A stretch of 64,000 nt of DNA from Hydrocarboniphaga effusa AP103 (lineage in GTDB: Bacteria > Pseudomonadota > Gammaproteobacteria > Nevskiales > Nevskiaceae), in NCBI RefSeq assembly GCF_000271305.1, contig NZ_AKGD01000003.1, forward strand, positions 372,001 through 436,000, in the 5' to 3' direction. A program made the position numbers and the translations under genes. Positions 1 to 7,879 of the stretch are shown here, in pieces. Under the pieces are notes generated by a model that ran no database searches, had not been told where the DNA came from, and saw nothing but the letters and a program-made list of their open reading frames with translations. The number at the start of each line of letters is the position of its first letter. Position 1 is the stretch's first letter.

Positions 1-505
1 GAACAAGCCGATCAAGTACCTGATCAACACGCATCAGCACTTCGACCATTCGGGCGGCCTGCGCAGCTATGTCGACGAGGGCTCCACCATCGTTACGCAC
101 GAGGGCAACGTCGAGTTCTACAAGACGGCCTGGGCGGCTCCGCACTCGATCCATCCGGATCGTCTGTCGGAATCGAAGAAGACCGCGAGCTTCGAGCCTT
201 TCACAGCCAAGCATGTGCTGAGCGACGGCGCGCGCACGATCGAGGTTCACGAGATCGCGGGCAATACGCACAACGACGCATTCGCGCTCGTCTACCTGCC
301 GGCCGAGAAGATCCTGATCGAAGCCGACGCCTACACGCCGCTGCCTGCGGGCTCGCCGGCTCCGGCGAACGCGAACCCGTACTCGGTCAACCTCTACGAG
401 AACCTGCAGAAGCTGTCGCTCGACGTCGAGCAGATCGCGCCCCTGCACGGCCCCGGCGCAGTGGCCTTGAACGATCTGAAGCTGGCGATCGGCAAGTCCG
501 ATTGA
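1..505 (+). CDS. MBL-fold metallo-hydrolase, C-terminal part
   Basis: The reading frame is open from base 2, so the gene begins left of the window and only about 167 C-terminal codons are present. Near the left edge the protein reads NTHQHFDHSGGL, a version of the HxHxDH zinc-binding motif of the metallo-beta-lactamase fold with Gln in the middle. A later His in GNTHNDAF matches a further metal ligand, and the Asp of IEADAYTP fits the bridging aspartate. The end, LHGPGAV, has the usual terminal His. The family covers hydrolases from beta-lactamases to lactonases and alkylsulfatases, and the fragment does not decide the substrate. No partner gene is close enough to suggest a role. Confidence 0.85.
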   Translation, partial: NKPIKYLINTHQHFDHSGGLRSYVDEGSTIVTHEGNVEFYKTAWAAPHSIHPDRLSESKKTASFEPFTAKHVLSDGARTIEVHEIAGNTHNDAFALVYLPAEKILIEADAYTPLPAGSPAPANANPYSVNLYENLQKLSLDVEQIAPLHGPGAVALNDLKLAIGKSD

Positions 506-598
506 GTCGCCCGGATCCGGGTGCATCCGATATTGCGATGCGCCTGGGTCCGGATGGGCGAGGGCCTATAATCGCGGCCCGTTTTCGCCGGTTCCGCC

Positions 599-1531
599 GT
601 GTCCAACGATGTTTCTTCCGCCGCCCCGCGGCCGTCCGCCGCGCAGCTGAGCGGCCTGCTGCTCGCGAGCGTGGGCGCGGTGTTCTTCTCGGGCAAGGCC
701 ATCGTCGCCAAGCTGCTCTACCAGCACGGCAGCGATGCGGTGACGGTGATCGGCCTGCGCATGCTGCTGTCGGTGCCGTTCTTCATCGCGGTGGCGATCG
801 CCACCTGGCGCAGTGGACCGAAGATCGGCGCCAGCGATTTCGCGCGCATCGTCGCGCTCGGCCTGCTCGGCTACTGGGCGTCGAGCATGCTCGACTTCAT
901 GGGCCTGCAATACATCAGCGCCGGGCTCGAGCGGCTGATCCTGTTCCTGACGCCGAGCTTCGTGCTGCTGCTGGGCGTGCTCGCGTTCAAGCGCAAGGTC
1001 AGCCGCATGCAGTGGTTTTCGCTGCTGTTCGCGTACGCCGGCATCGTGCTGGTGTTCTGGCACGACGTGAACCTCGGCGGTTCGGCGGTGATTCTCGGCT
1101 CGGGCCTGGTGATGGCGAGCGCGCTCTGCTACGCGCTGTATCTGCTGCTGTCGGGCGAAGTGGTGCGCCGCATCGGGCCGATGCGCCTGGTCGCCCTGGT
1201 GATGCCGGTGTCGTGCGTGGCCTGCCTGATCCAGTACGCGCTGCTGCGTCCGTGGCCGACGCTGTTCATGCAGTCGGCTCCGGTCTGGGGGCTTTCGCTC
1301 GTCAACGCCACCGCCTGCACGGTTTTGCCCGTATTCCTGACCATGAGCGCGGTCGCCCGGGTCGGGCCCGGAACGGCGGCACAGGCCGGCATGATCGGGC
1401 CGGTGTCGACGGTGTTTCTGGCTTACTGGCTGCTCGGAGAGCCGATCGGTGTTCTGCAGATGGCGGGAACGGGGCTCGTTCTGGCCGGAATCTGGTTGTT
1501 GTCCAGGCAAAAAGCGCCTGCCGGCCGGTAA
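599..1531 (+). CDS. EamA/DMT-family membrane transporter
   Basis: A 310-residue protein made almost entirely of hydrophobic segments, about ten, in two similar halves, as in the drug/metabolite transporter (EamA) superfamily. The first half has the typical FFSGKAIVAKLLY stretch. The second half contains GPGTAAQAGMIGPVSTVFLA, followed by a conserved LLGEP turn. It should act in the inner membrane as an exporter or importer of small metabolites; substrate unknown. The start is GTG, chosen because the hydrophobic core follows at the expected distance, although no strong Shine-Dalgarno sequence is visible. It converges on the MAPEG gene across a shared hairpin. Confidence 0.85.
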   Translation: MSNDVSSAAPRPSAAQLSGLLLASVGAVFFSGKAIVAKLLYQHGSDAVTVIGLRMLLSVPFFIAVAIATWRSGPKIGASDFARIVALGLLGYWASSMLDFMGLQYISAGLERLILFLTPSFVLLLGVLAFKRKVSRMQWFSLLFAYAGIVLVFWHDVNLGGSAVILGSGLVMASALCYALYLLLSGEVVRRIGPMRLVALVMPVSCVACLIQYALLRPWPTLFMQSAPVWGLSLVNATACTVLPVFLTMSAVARVGPGTAAQAGMIGPVSTVFLAYWLLGEPIGVLQMAGTGLVLAGIWLLSRQKAPAGR

Positions 1532-1582
1532 AGACTATTGGGTCGCCCGGCGACGCTCGGTAGACTGACCGTGCTTCCAGTT

Positions 1583-1618
1583 GGCCCCTCATCCCTCTCT
1601 GGAGAGAGATGAGGGGCC
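1583..1618. terminator. bidirectional hairpin terminator
   Basis: GGCCCCTCAT at 1583-1592 pairs with ATGAGGGGCC at 1609-1618. The stem extends inward by about six further pairs with one mismatch, around a short CTGG loop. It lies between the convergent EamA and MAPEG genes, so it can serve both. No long T-run follows. Confidence 0.6.
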
Positions 1619-1630
1619 GGGGTACTTTGC

Positions 1631-2035
1631 TCAGCCGACCAGTTGCCAGATCATCCAGGCCATCAGCAGCACCTGCGCGAAATAGAAGGTGGCGCGCAGC
1701 AGCACCTGGATGAAGCTCGTGCCGGTGAGGTGAACCAGGCTTTGGCCGACGCGTGCATACAGCACGTAGGCGGCCAGCGGATCGACCGCGTCGGCGCGGT
1801 TCATCAGCATGGCCATGGCGACGATGGCCGCGAACACCGGCAGGTTTTCGACTGCGTTGAGATGCGCATGCTGGGCGCGCACCAGAATCGCCGGATCGGT
1901 ATTCGGCTTGCCGCGCGTCCATGAATCGGCCGGCTTCTTGAACAGCATCACCGGTGGCACGCGCGGCACCACGTAGATCATCGCAAGCAGCAGCGTCCAG
2001 GCGGCGAACAGCAGTACGGCGACCATTGCAGTCAC
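1631..2035 (-). CDS. MAPEG family membrane protein
   Basis: 134 residues with four hydrophobic segments, typical of the membrane-associated eicosanoid and glutathione metabolism (MAPEG) family. The segment RAQHAHLNAVENLPVFAA carries the family's conserved Asn-Glu pair in helix two, and YVLYARVGQSLVHLTGT is the typical third-helix region. The GTG start at 2035 is preferred because GGGGAG lies eight bases upstream; the next ATG at 2026 would be too far from that site. Bacterial members are inner-membrane proteins, many with glutathione-linked activity, and the precise reaction cannot be read from sequence. Diverges from the DUF2058 gene. Confidence 0.9.
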   Translation of the reverse strand: MTAMVAVLLFAAWTLLLAMIYVVPRVPPVMLFKKPADSWTRGKPNTDPAILVRAQHAHLNAVENLPVFAAIVAMAMLMNRADAVDPLAAYVLYARVGQSLVHLTGTSFIQVLLRATFYFAQVLLMAWMIWQLVG

Positions 2036-2184
2036 GTTGTTTCTCCCCTTGTTGTGGCAGTGTGTTTTTCGGATCGGGACGAGCCCGAGGCGAGCATAGC
2101 GCCCCCAGGCGCGACTGCGGACTTGCGGCAGCGCCAGTGGTCGTGGACGATTACGCCCTCCCCACGTTCACTTTTTCGTTCGCC

Positions 2185-2736
2185 ATGAGTCTGTCACTGC
2201 GCGACCAGCTGTTCGCTGCCGGTCTGATCAACGAAAAGCAGGCCAAGCAGGCCGGCAAGCACCAGGGCCAGCAGCGCCGCGAACAGGCCAAGAACCCGGC
2301 CGCGGCGGCCGCCGAGCAGCAGCGCATCGCCGCCCTCCAGGCGGCCGAGGCCGCCAAGGCGGCGCGCGATGCGGAGCTCAACCGCATCGCCCAGGAAAAG
2401 CTCAAGCAAAAGGAGATGCGCGCCCAGATCAAGCAGCTGGTCGAGCAGAACCGGCTGCCGATGCCCGAGGGCGAGGACTACTACAACTTTATCGACGGCA
2501 AGAAGATTCGCCGCATTCCGGTCAACCCGGCGCTGCGCGCGCGCTTCGGCAAGGGCGAGATCGCGATCGTGCGGGCCGATGGCCGTTATCACATCGTGCC
2601 GGCCGCGATCGCCGAGCGGGTGCGCGAGCGCGATCCGCACTCGGTCGTCGCCAAGCCGGAGGCGGTCGAAAGCAAGCCCGTCGACGACAACGATCCATAC
2701 AAGGATTTCGTGGTGCCCGACGACTTGATGTGGTGA
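2185..2736 (+). CDS. DUF2058 family protein
   Basis: 183 residues beginning MSLSLRDQLFAAGLINEKQA, the standard opening of DUF2058 (YaiL-like) proteins of gammaproteobacteria. An Ala/Gln/Lys-rich, charged helical stretch follows (about residues 20-85). A C-terminal part with YYNFIDGKKIRRIPVNP and GRYHIVPA matches the family's nucleoprotein-like fold. The ATG at 2185 was chosen over a longer frame open from 1954 because the family starts here. The function is not established; a cytosolic, perhaps nucleic-acid- or ribosome-associated role is only a guess from the basic helical region. Confidence 0.9.
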   Translation: MSLSLRDQLFAAGLINEKQAKQAGKHQGQQRREQAKNPAAAAAEQQRIAALQAAEAAKAARDAELNRIAQEKLKQKEMRAQIKQLVEQNRLPMPEGEDYYNFIDGKKIRRIPVNPALRARFGKGEIAIVRADGRYHIVPAAIAERVRERDPHSVVAKPEAVESKPVDDNDPYKDFVVPDDLMW

Positions 2737-2816
2737 GCCGGCAGCGCGGACCTGACGGGCGCTTCATGGCTTGATAATTGCTTCATCGTGATCTACCCAC
2801 CGACGGGAGATCACGA

Positions 2817-3371
2817 ATGCGATCACGCATCCGTAGCCGCCGGTCGCGGCTCATCATTGGCAGCTGGATTCTGTTGCTGGCGATTTCGCCGGGCGCGAAT
2901 ACGATCGCGCAGACCCCGCAAGGGCAGGTGCGCAACAGCGTCAACCCGAACCGGGTCATCTACACCCCAACCAACGGCCAGACGATCTACCTGGATCGCT
3001 GTGCGCTGTGCCACCAGCCCGACGGCAAGGGCAAGACCGACGGCAGCAACGGCTTTCCGCCGCTGACCGGGCTCTCCGAATGGATGAGCCTGCGCGAAGG
3101 CCAGCTCTACGTGGCCCACGCGATCATCTATGGGCCGTATTGGGGCGATGTGCTCGTCGGCGACCAGTACTACTTCGGCATGATGCCCCGCTTCGGCCCG
3201 CGCTTCACCAACGAGCAGATCGTCGCGGTGATCCGCTATGTCGCCGAAGAACTCAACACGCCGCTTCCGGGCTACAAGCCGATCACCGTGCAGCTGGTCG
3301 AGGAGGCGCGCAGGCTGCCGGACACGATGGACGCGGTGCGCGAAGAGCGCTCGATGCTGCCGTTTCGCTGA
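2817..3371 (+). CDS. exported mono-heme cytochrome c
   Basis: 184 residues. The N-terminus MRSRIRSRRSRLIIGSWILL is a basic, then hydrophobic, Sec signal ending near AQT. The heme-binding motif CALCH is at residues 62-66, followed by QPDGKGKTDGSNGFPPLTG, typical of class I cytochromes. The methionine pair in GMMPRFG is the likely distal heme ligand. The protein should be a periplasmic electron carrier. The ATG at 2817 has GGGAGA upstream, so the extra N-terminal residues of the longer frame are unlikely. A PQQ-type sugar dehydrogenase follows 103 bases downstream on the same strand. The cytochrome could take its electrons, but co-transcription is not shown. Confidence 0.9.
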   Translation: MRSRIRSRRSRLIIGSWILLLAISPGANTIAQTPQGQVRNSVNPNRVIYTPTNGQTIYLDRCALCHQPDGKGKTDGSNGFPPLTGLSEWMSLREGQLYVAHAIIYGPYWGDVLVGDQYYFGMMPRFGPRFTNEQIVAVIRYVAEELNTPLPGYKPITVQLVEEARRLPDTMDAVREERSMLPFR

Positions 3372-3474
3372 GCGACTTCGGGATTCATAGCGTGTTCAAG
3401 CGGGCCGGTCGAGCGTAGCGTCCGTCGTCGCGCCCGCCGTTCCTGGCGCCCTGCCGCGACCCCAGGAGAAGACT

Positions 3475-4617
3475 ATGCACCGATCTTTGAAGATGGCCGG
3501 CCTGGCCTTGCTCGCCGGTTTGGCGGCCTGCTCGGGGGGCGGCTCAGACGATGGCGTGGACGATGGTCCCGGTATCCCGACCGGTCTCAACAAAACCTCG
3601 GTCGCCCGATTCAATCAGCCCTGGGCGATGAGTTTCCTGCCCGATGGCCGCATGCTGGTGACGGAGCGCCGCGGAACCTTGCGCCTGGTGACTCAGGATG
3701 GAACCAGTTCCCGAACGGTCTCCGGCGTGCCCGCAGTGTCTTATGGGGGGCAGGGAGGATTGGGCGACGTGGTGCTGCATCCGCGTTTTTCCGAGAACGG
3801 TTGGGTTTACCTGAGCTATGCCGAGGCCGGCGAGCGCGGTACGCGGGGCGCTGCGCTGGCTCGCGCCAGGCTCGAACTCGCGTCCGACGGTGGAGCCGCG
3901 CTGCGCGATCTGCAGGTGATCTGGCGCCAGACCCCGAAAGTCGGCGGCACCGGGCACTACAGCCACCGCCTCGCGTTTGCCCCGAATGGCGATCTGTTCC
4001 TGACTTCGGGCGAGCGCCAGCTCGGTAGCCCCGCCCAGGATCTCGCGCAGAACCTTGGCAAGGTGCTACGGCTCAAGGACGACGGCACGCCGGCGGACGG
4101 CAATCCGTTCGCCGACCAGGGCGCGGTCGCGGCCCAGGTCTGGAGCTATGGACATCGCAACCTGCTCGGCATCGCCTTCGACACCGACGGCCGCCTGTGG
4201 ACGCACGAGATGGGACCGCAGGGTGGCGACGAGCTCAACCGCATCGAGCGCGGCAGCAACTACGGCTGGCCGATCGTCTCCAACGGCAACAACTACGATG
4301 GCTCCGACATTCCCGATCACGACACGCGCCCCGAATTCAACGCGCCCGAGGCGAGCTGGAACCCGGTCATCGCCCCGGCCGGTTTCATCATCTACAGCGG
4401 TTCGATGTTTCCGTCCTGGCGCGGCGACGGCTTCATCGGCGGGCTGGTTTCGCACGGGCTCGTGCGCATCGACTTCGATGGCGACAGCGCCCGCGAGGCC
4501 GAGCGCCTCGATTTCGGCGAGCGGATTCGCGAGGTGGAGCAGGGCCCGGACGGGGCGATCTGGGTGCTCGAAGACGGCGATTCGGCTCAGCTGTTCAAAC
4601 TCACACCCAGCGGGTAA
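3475..4617 (+). CDS. PQQ-dependent sugar dehydrogenase lipoprotein
   Basis: 380 residues. A lipoprotein signal ends at Cys19 (LAAC), followed by a Gly/Ser/Asp linker. The body is a six-bladed propeller of the soluble aldose sugar dehydrogenase (Asd/YliI, GSDH) family: [20 protein letters not shown] opens it, [12 protein letters not shown] and [16 protein letters not shown] are the typical second and third blades, and the His of the latter is the likely catalytic base. [23 protein letters not shown] is the strongest family signature. Members oxidise the C1 hydroxyl of aldoses with PQQ in the periplasm. No PQQ synthesis genes are in this window. Good AGGAG ribosome site upstream. Confidence 0.9.
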   Translation: MHRSLKMAGLALLAGLAACSGGGSDDGVDDGPGIPTGLNKTSVARFNQPWAMSFLPDGRMLVTERRGTLRLVTQDGTSSRTVSGVPAVSYGGQGGLGDVVLHPRFSENGWVYLSYAEAGERGTRGAALARARLELASDGGAALRDLQVIWRQTPKVGGTGHYSHRLAFAPNGDLFLTSGERQLGSPAQDLAQNLGKVLRLKDDGTPADGNPFADQGAVAAQVWSYGHRNLLGIAFDTDGRLWTHEMGPQGGDELNRIERGSNYGWPIVSNGNNYDGSDIPDHDTRPEFNAPEASWNPVIAPAGFIIYSGSMFPSWRGDGFIGGLVSHGLVRIDFDGDSAREAERLDFGERIREVEQGPDGAIWVLEDGDSAQLFKLTPSG

Positions 4618-4998
4618 CCGGGCTCCCGGGCTCCCCGCGGCTCGCGAACTCGGGCCTGGCGGCCCGCTGCCGCCCGGCATCGGCGCGAAGCGGCGCGGCA
4701 TGCGGCTCGATGCGCGGCGTGCCGCTCAAGGGCCGATTCACATCCGGTAAACCTCAGCATGCGGGGTTCGACGGACCCACCCGATGACCGCAGTCATTGG
4801 CTTTGGCGGTAGCTTGAGACGGCCGGGCACTGATCGTGGCGGAGTGAACCCGGCAAAGCGCGAGTCATCTTTCTGGTGATTGTTCTATTGATAGGACGGA
4901 CAGTCGTAGTTGAGGCGGCTTATCTCGGCTTTGTTCCGCGTTTACTTTGATCGCAGGTTTCAAACGTCCCCAGCGGACCCGCAATCGAGGTGATCGCC
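4618..4998. other. 381-base gap without recognised gene
   Basis: Between the sugar dehydrogenase and the small lipoprotein. The first third is very GC-rich. The part from about 4,855 is more AT-rich (GTGATTGTTCTATTGATAGG) and could hold a promoter for the next gene. I see no convincing coding frame, RNA gene or repeat. Confidence 0.4.
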
Positions 4999-5229
4999 AT
5001 GACCCGCACGCAATTCGGCGCTTTCAGGTTCAAGCTCGCATCGGGGCTGCTGGCCGCTCTGCAGCTGAGCGCTTGTGCGAGCACCGGCCATCCGTCATCG
5101 GCACTGCCTTACGAGGCTGCAGCCGAGCCGACGACCCGGCAAACCGTCTGCCGTATCTGGGGCAATGCCGATGATGCTTCCTACTGTGCCCCGGCCGCCA
5201 TCGGTACCGAGGTATCCCGCCGCAACTGA
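4999..5229 (+). CDS. small predicted lipoprotein
   Basis: 76 residues starting MTRTQFGAF. A hydrophobic segment leads into LSAC, a lipobox at about residue 25, so the mature protein of roughly 50 residues would be lipid-anchored. It contains two further cysteines (TVCRIWGNADDASYC), which could form a disulfide. GAGG at 4986-4990 is well spaced for the ATG at 4999; a GTG at 4990 is in frame but overlaps that site. I do not recognise the family. A short open frame in GC-rich DNA could be chance, but the combined signal and lipobox argue for a real gene. Confidence 0.6.
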   Translation: MTRTQFGAFRFKLASGLLAALQLSACASTGHPSSALPYEAAAEPTTRQTVCRIWGNADDASYCAPAAIGTEVSRRN

Positions 5230-5271
5230 TATCGGGAGGCCGGGGCCGAGCGCTCCGCCGTCGGAGCCGCC

Positions 5272-6201
5272 TCAGTCCGGCTGCGGCAACAGCGGACCGA
5301 TCTGCTCACCCAGAAAGCGCAGAAACTCCTGCACCGCCGGAATGTTCTGCCGGCGCGAGAAGTAGGCGGCGTGGATCAGGTCGTGCTCGGCCTTCCAGTC
5401 GGGTAGCAGGATCAGCAGCCGCCCGTCGGCCAAAGCGTCCTCGCAGAGCAGCTGCGGCAGCTGCACGAGCCCGACGCCGGCGATCGCGGCTTCGCGCAGC
5501 ACCGTCATCTCATCCGTGATCAGGCGCGGGTGATGCTCGACGCTGACCGGCTCAGGGCTCGAGCCCGCTTCGGAGCCCGGCCCGCTGAGCTTCCAGAAAT
5601 AGCGACCGTCGGCCGAAGTCTGCGCCAGGCTGGGGAAGCCTTGCAGGTCGGTGATCGTCTGCGGTGTTCCGATCGATTCGACCAGCGACCGGCTGGCGAC
5701 CAGGTAACGCCGCGAAACCCCGAGCGGCTTGGACACCAGTTCGGCCGATTGCGCCGCTGCGGCTCGCGCCCGGATCGCCACATCGATGCCTTCGGCGATC
5801 ACGTCGACCCGCCGGTTGGTGGCTTCGAGTTCGATCTGCACTTTCGGAAACCGCGCCTGGAACGCCGGCAGTGCGAGGGCGAGCGCGCCCTGGGCGAGCG
5901 AGATCGGGCAGGAGATCCGCAAGCGCCCGCGCGGCTCGGCGACGCCGCGCTCGATGAGTTCCTGCGCGGCCTGTGCCTCGATGACCATCGCCTTGCAACG
6001 CGCCAGAAAGTCTTCGCCGATCGGCGTCAGGTGCAGCCGGCGTGTCGAGCGCTGCATGAGCCGGGCTCCGAGCCGCTGTTCGAGCTCGGCGATGCGCCGC
6101 GACAGCCTGGACTTCGGAATCTGCAGCACCCTTGCGGCAGCCGAAAAACCACCGCGCTGGGCCACTTCGGTGAAGTAGTAGAGATCGTTCAGATCTTCCA
6201 T
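5272..6201 (-). CDS. LysR-family transcriptional regulator
   Basis: 309 residues with the standard LysR layout. The N-terminal winged helix-turn-helix reads DLYYFTEVAQRGGFSAAARV, then SRRIAELEQRLGARLMQRSTRR. A linker helix and a C-terminal effector domain from about residue 90 follow (GRLRISCPISLAQGAL). Length is normal for the family. It is divergently transcribed from a DoxX-family gene with about 130 bases between them, the usual arrangement of a LysR regulator and its target. The effector is unknown. Confidence 0.95.
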   Translation of the reverse strand: MEDLNDLYYFTEVAQRGGFSAAARVLQIPKSRLSRRIAELEQRLGARLMQRSTRRLHLTPIGEDFLARCKAMVIEAQAAQELIERGVAEPRGRLRISCPISLAQGALALALPAFQARFPKVQIELEATNRRVDVIAEGIDVAIRARAAAAQSAELVSKPLGVSRRYLVASRSLVESIGTPQTITDLQGFPSLAQTSADGRYFWKLSGPGSEAGSSPEPVSVEHHPRLITDEMTVLREAAIAGVGLVQLPQLLCEDALADGRLLILLPDWKAEHDLIHAAYFSRRQNIPAVQEFLRFLGEQIGPLLPQPD

Positions 6202-6209
6202 CGGTCATC

Positions 6210-6237
6210 GTTCCATCACTGTTCTGCAGGTGGAACA
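6210..6237. promoter_or_regulatory. candidate LysR operator in lysR-doxX intergenic region
   Basis: GTTCCA at 6210-6215 and TGGAAC at 6231-6236 form an inverted repeat. A second, nested dyad, TGTTC-N8-GAACA, occupies 6220-6237. It lies just upstream of the lysR start and about 95 bases before doxX, as expected for a LysR box (T-N11-A type dyad). TTATCA at 6259-6264 and TATCTT at 6282-6287, 17 bases apart, could be the doxX promoter. Pattern evidence only. Confidence 0.4.
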
Positions 6238-6331
6238 GATTGTCGTGATCTGGCCGGCTTATCAAGGAATTGTCCCGAATCTATCTTGCTCGCCACGCAG
6301 CAACATCCATCCAACTTTGAGGGAGACCGCC

Positions 6332-6778
6332 ATGACCACCGCAACCGCCGCCGCCGCCGCGAGCAGCTACAAAAACCGTCCGATCCGCCAGCCCTACATC
6401 AGCAACGCCCTCGACGTCGCCGGCCGCGCCGGCTTGGCCGCCATCTTCCTGATCTCGGGCTTGTCCAAGCTCGGCCAGTACGCCGGCACCCAGGGCTACA
6501 TGGAGGCGATGGGCGTTCCGGGCGCGCTGCTGCCGCTGGTGATCGTGGTCGAAGTGCTCGGCGGCGCGGCGATTCTGGCCGGTGCCTATACGCGTTGGGC
6601 CGCTTTCGTCCTCGCCGGCTTCAGCGTCGTTTCGGCACTGATCTTCCACGCCGATTTCGCCGATCAGGTGCAGGGGATCATGTTCTGGAAAAACATCGCG
6701 ATCGCCGGTGGCTTCCTCGGCTACCTCGTCCACGGCACCGGCGCCTGGAGCGTCGACCGCCAGCTTCGCAAGGTTTGA
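6332..6778 (+). CDS. DoxX family membrane protein
   Basis: 148 residues with four hydrophobic helices. LDVAGRAGLAAIFLISGLSKL at the first helix, YMEAMGVPGALLPLVIVVEVLGG in the middle and MFWKNIAIAGGFLGYL near the end are the usual DoxX landmarks. DoxX proteins are small inner-membrane proteins often tied to redox or thiol stress; the exact activity here is open. GAGGGAGA upstream fixes the ATG at 6332 rather than an earlier in-frame codon. The divergent LysR gene is the probable regulator, and a strong hairpin closes the gene. Confidence 0.9.
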   Translation: MTTATAAAAASSYKNRPIRQPYISNALDVAGRAGLAAIFLISGLSKLGQYAGTQGYMEAMGVPGALLPLVIVVEVLGGAAILAGAYTRWAAFVLAGFSVVSALIFHADFADQVQGIMFWKNIAIAGGFLGYLVHGTGAWSVDRQLRKV

Positions 6779-6793
6779 GCGCTTCTGGCTTCA

Positions 6794-6831
6794 CCCATGA
6801 AAACGCCGCCGAAAGGCGGCGTTTTCATGGG
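6794..6831. terminator. bidirectional intrinsic terminator
   Basis: A perfect 17-bp stem (6794-6810 with 6815-6831) around a GAAA tetraloop, with an A-run on the left and T-run on the right inside the stem. It sits between the convergent doxX and djlA genes and can stop transcription from both sides. Confidence 0.85.
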
Positions 6832-6854
6832 GGTCTCGCACGGGGCGATTCACC

Positions 6855-7655
6855 TTAAGCCGCCGCGGCCCGGCGCGCTTTCTCGATGCGGTCGTAGGCC
6901 GCGGTGATCGCCCGCGTCTTCTGCTCGGCCATCGCCCGCATGCTTTCGGGCAGGCCCTTGCCGGCGAGCTTGTCCGGATGGTTCTCGCTCATGAGCTTGC
7001 GATAGGCGCGCTTGAGCTCGGCGTCGCTGGCGGCCGGTGCAACGCCGATCACGCGGTAGGCATCGTCGAGCGCCGAAGCCTGCGACGCACTCGACGCGCC
7101 GCCGCCCGCGTAGCCGCCGCCACCGCCGCGCAGCATCGCCTCGAGCGCCTGCAGCTCGGTTTCGGACAAGCCCAGGCCGCGTGCCACGCGCAGCAGCAGC
7201 GCGTGCTCGGCCGGGTGGATCTGGCCGTCGGCCGCGAGCGCGGCGAGCTGCATCTGCAGGAACATCTGGTGCAGCACGCGCTGGCCGCGCGCGGCGGCGG
7301 CGAAGCGGGCGACTTCGGCGTCGAGATCGAAGCCCGGCGACTTGCCGCGATTGAACGAGACCTTGGCGGCCTCGCGCGCCTCGCCCGACAGCCGCAGCTG
7401 GTCGAACAGCGCTTCCACGGCGCGGATTTCCTCGGCCGAGACGCGGCCGTCGGCCTTGGACATGGCGCCCATGACCGCGAAGGTGGAGTCGAGGAACAGC
7501 GATTGCACCTGATTGATCTTGCCGACCGCGAAGCGCACGAGCAGCAGCGGAAGCAGGCGACCGAGCGCCAGACCGATCAGGGCGCCGATGAGCAGGCCCC
7601 GCCAGCCGCCAGACAGCAGGCCGATGAAGCCGCCAAGCCAGATGAGGAAGTTCAT
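6855..7655 (-). CDS. djlA: co-chaperone DjlA (TerB and J domains)
   Basis: 266 residues, the normal length of DjlA. One Gly/Leu-rich hydrophobic region lies at residues 1-40 (the single membrane anchor). A TerB-like helical domain follows, containing DSTFAVMGAMSKADGRVS and AADGQIHPAEHALL. After a Gly-rich linker comes a C-terminal J domain with the obligatory HPD in SENHPDKL. DjlA is an inner-membrane, cytosol-facing partner of DnaK that stimulates its ATPase. The layout and motifs fit without gaps. Confidence 0.93.
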   Translation of the reverse strand: MNFLIWLGGFIGLLSGGWRGLLIGALIGLALGRLLPLLLVRFAVGKINQVQSLFLDSTFAVMGAMSKADGRVSAEEIRAVEALFDQLRLSGEAREAAKVSFNRGKSPGFDLDAEVARFAAAARGQRVLHQMFLQMQLAALAADGQIHPAEHALLLRVARGLGLSETELQALEAMLRGGGGGYAGGGASSASQASALDDAYRVIGVAPAASDAELKRAYRKLMSENHPDKLAGKGLPESMRAMAEQKTRAITAAYDRIEKARRAAAA

Positions 7656-7879
7656 AAGCCGCTTATGGTAACGGCTGTGACGCCCGCGCAGGATTTTCGC
7701 GCCGCGGATGGCCTCCGTCGCCCGCTCGGCATCGGCTCTCGGCCCGGTCCTGTCGCATTCCCCATTTGGGCAATGACCGCTCGCGGGCGTCTGGCTAAGT
7801 TGCCCCGGTTTTCACGCCGCGAGGGCGCAGCGTCGCTGTGCGCTCCTGCTGGCTAATCCGATAACGAAGGAGGGGGCTC

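Noticed and set aside
502..1563. Long open frames overlapping the EamA gene on both strands
   Set aside because: Arg/Ala/His-rich translations with no motif, typical of shadow frames in GC-rich DNA. The in-phase frame has clear transporter helices.
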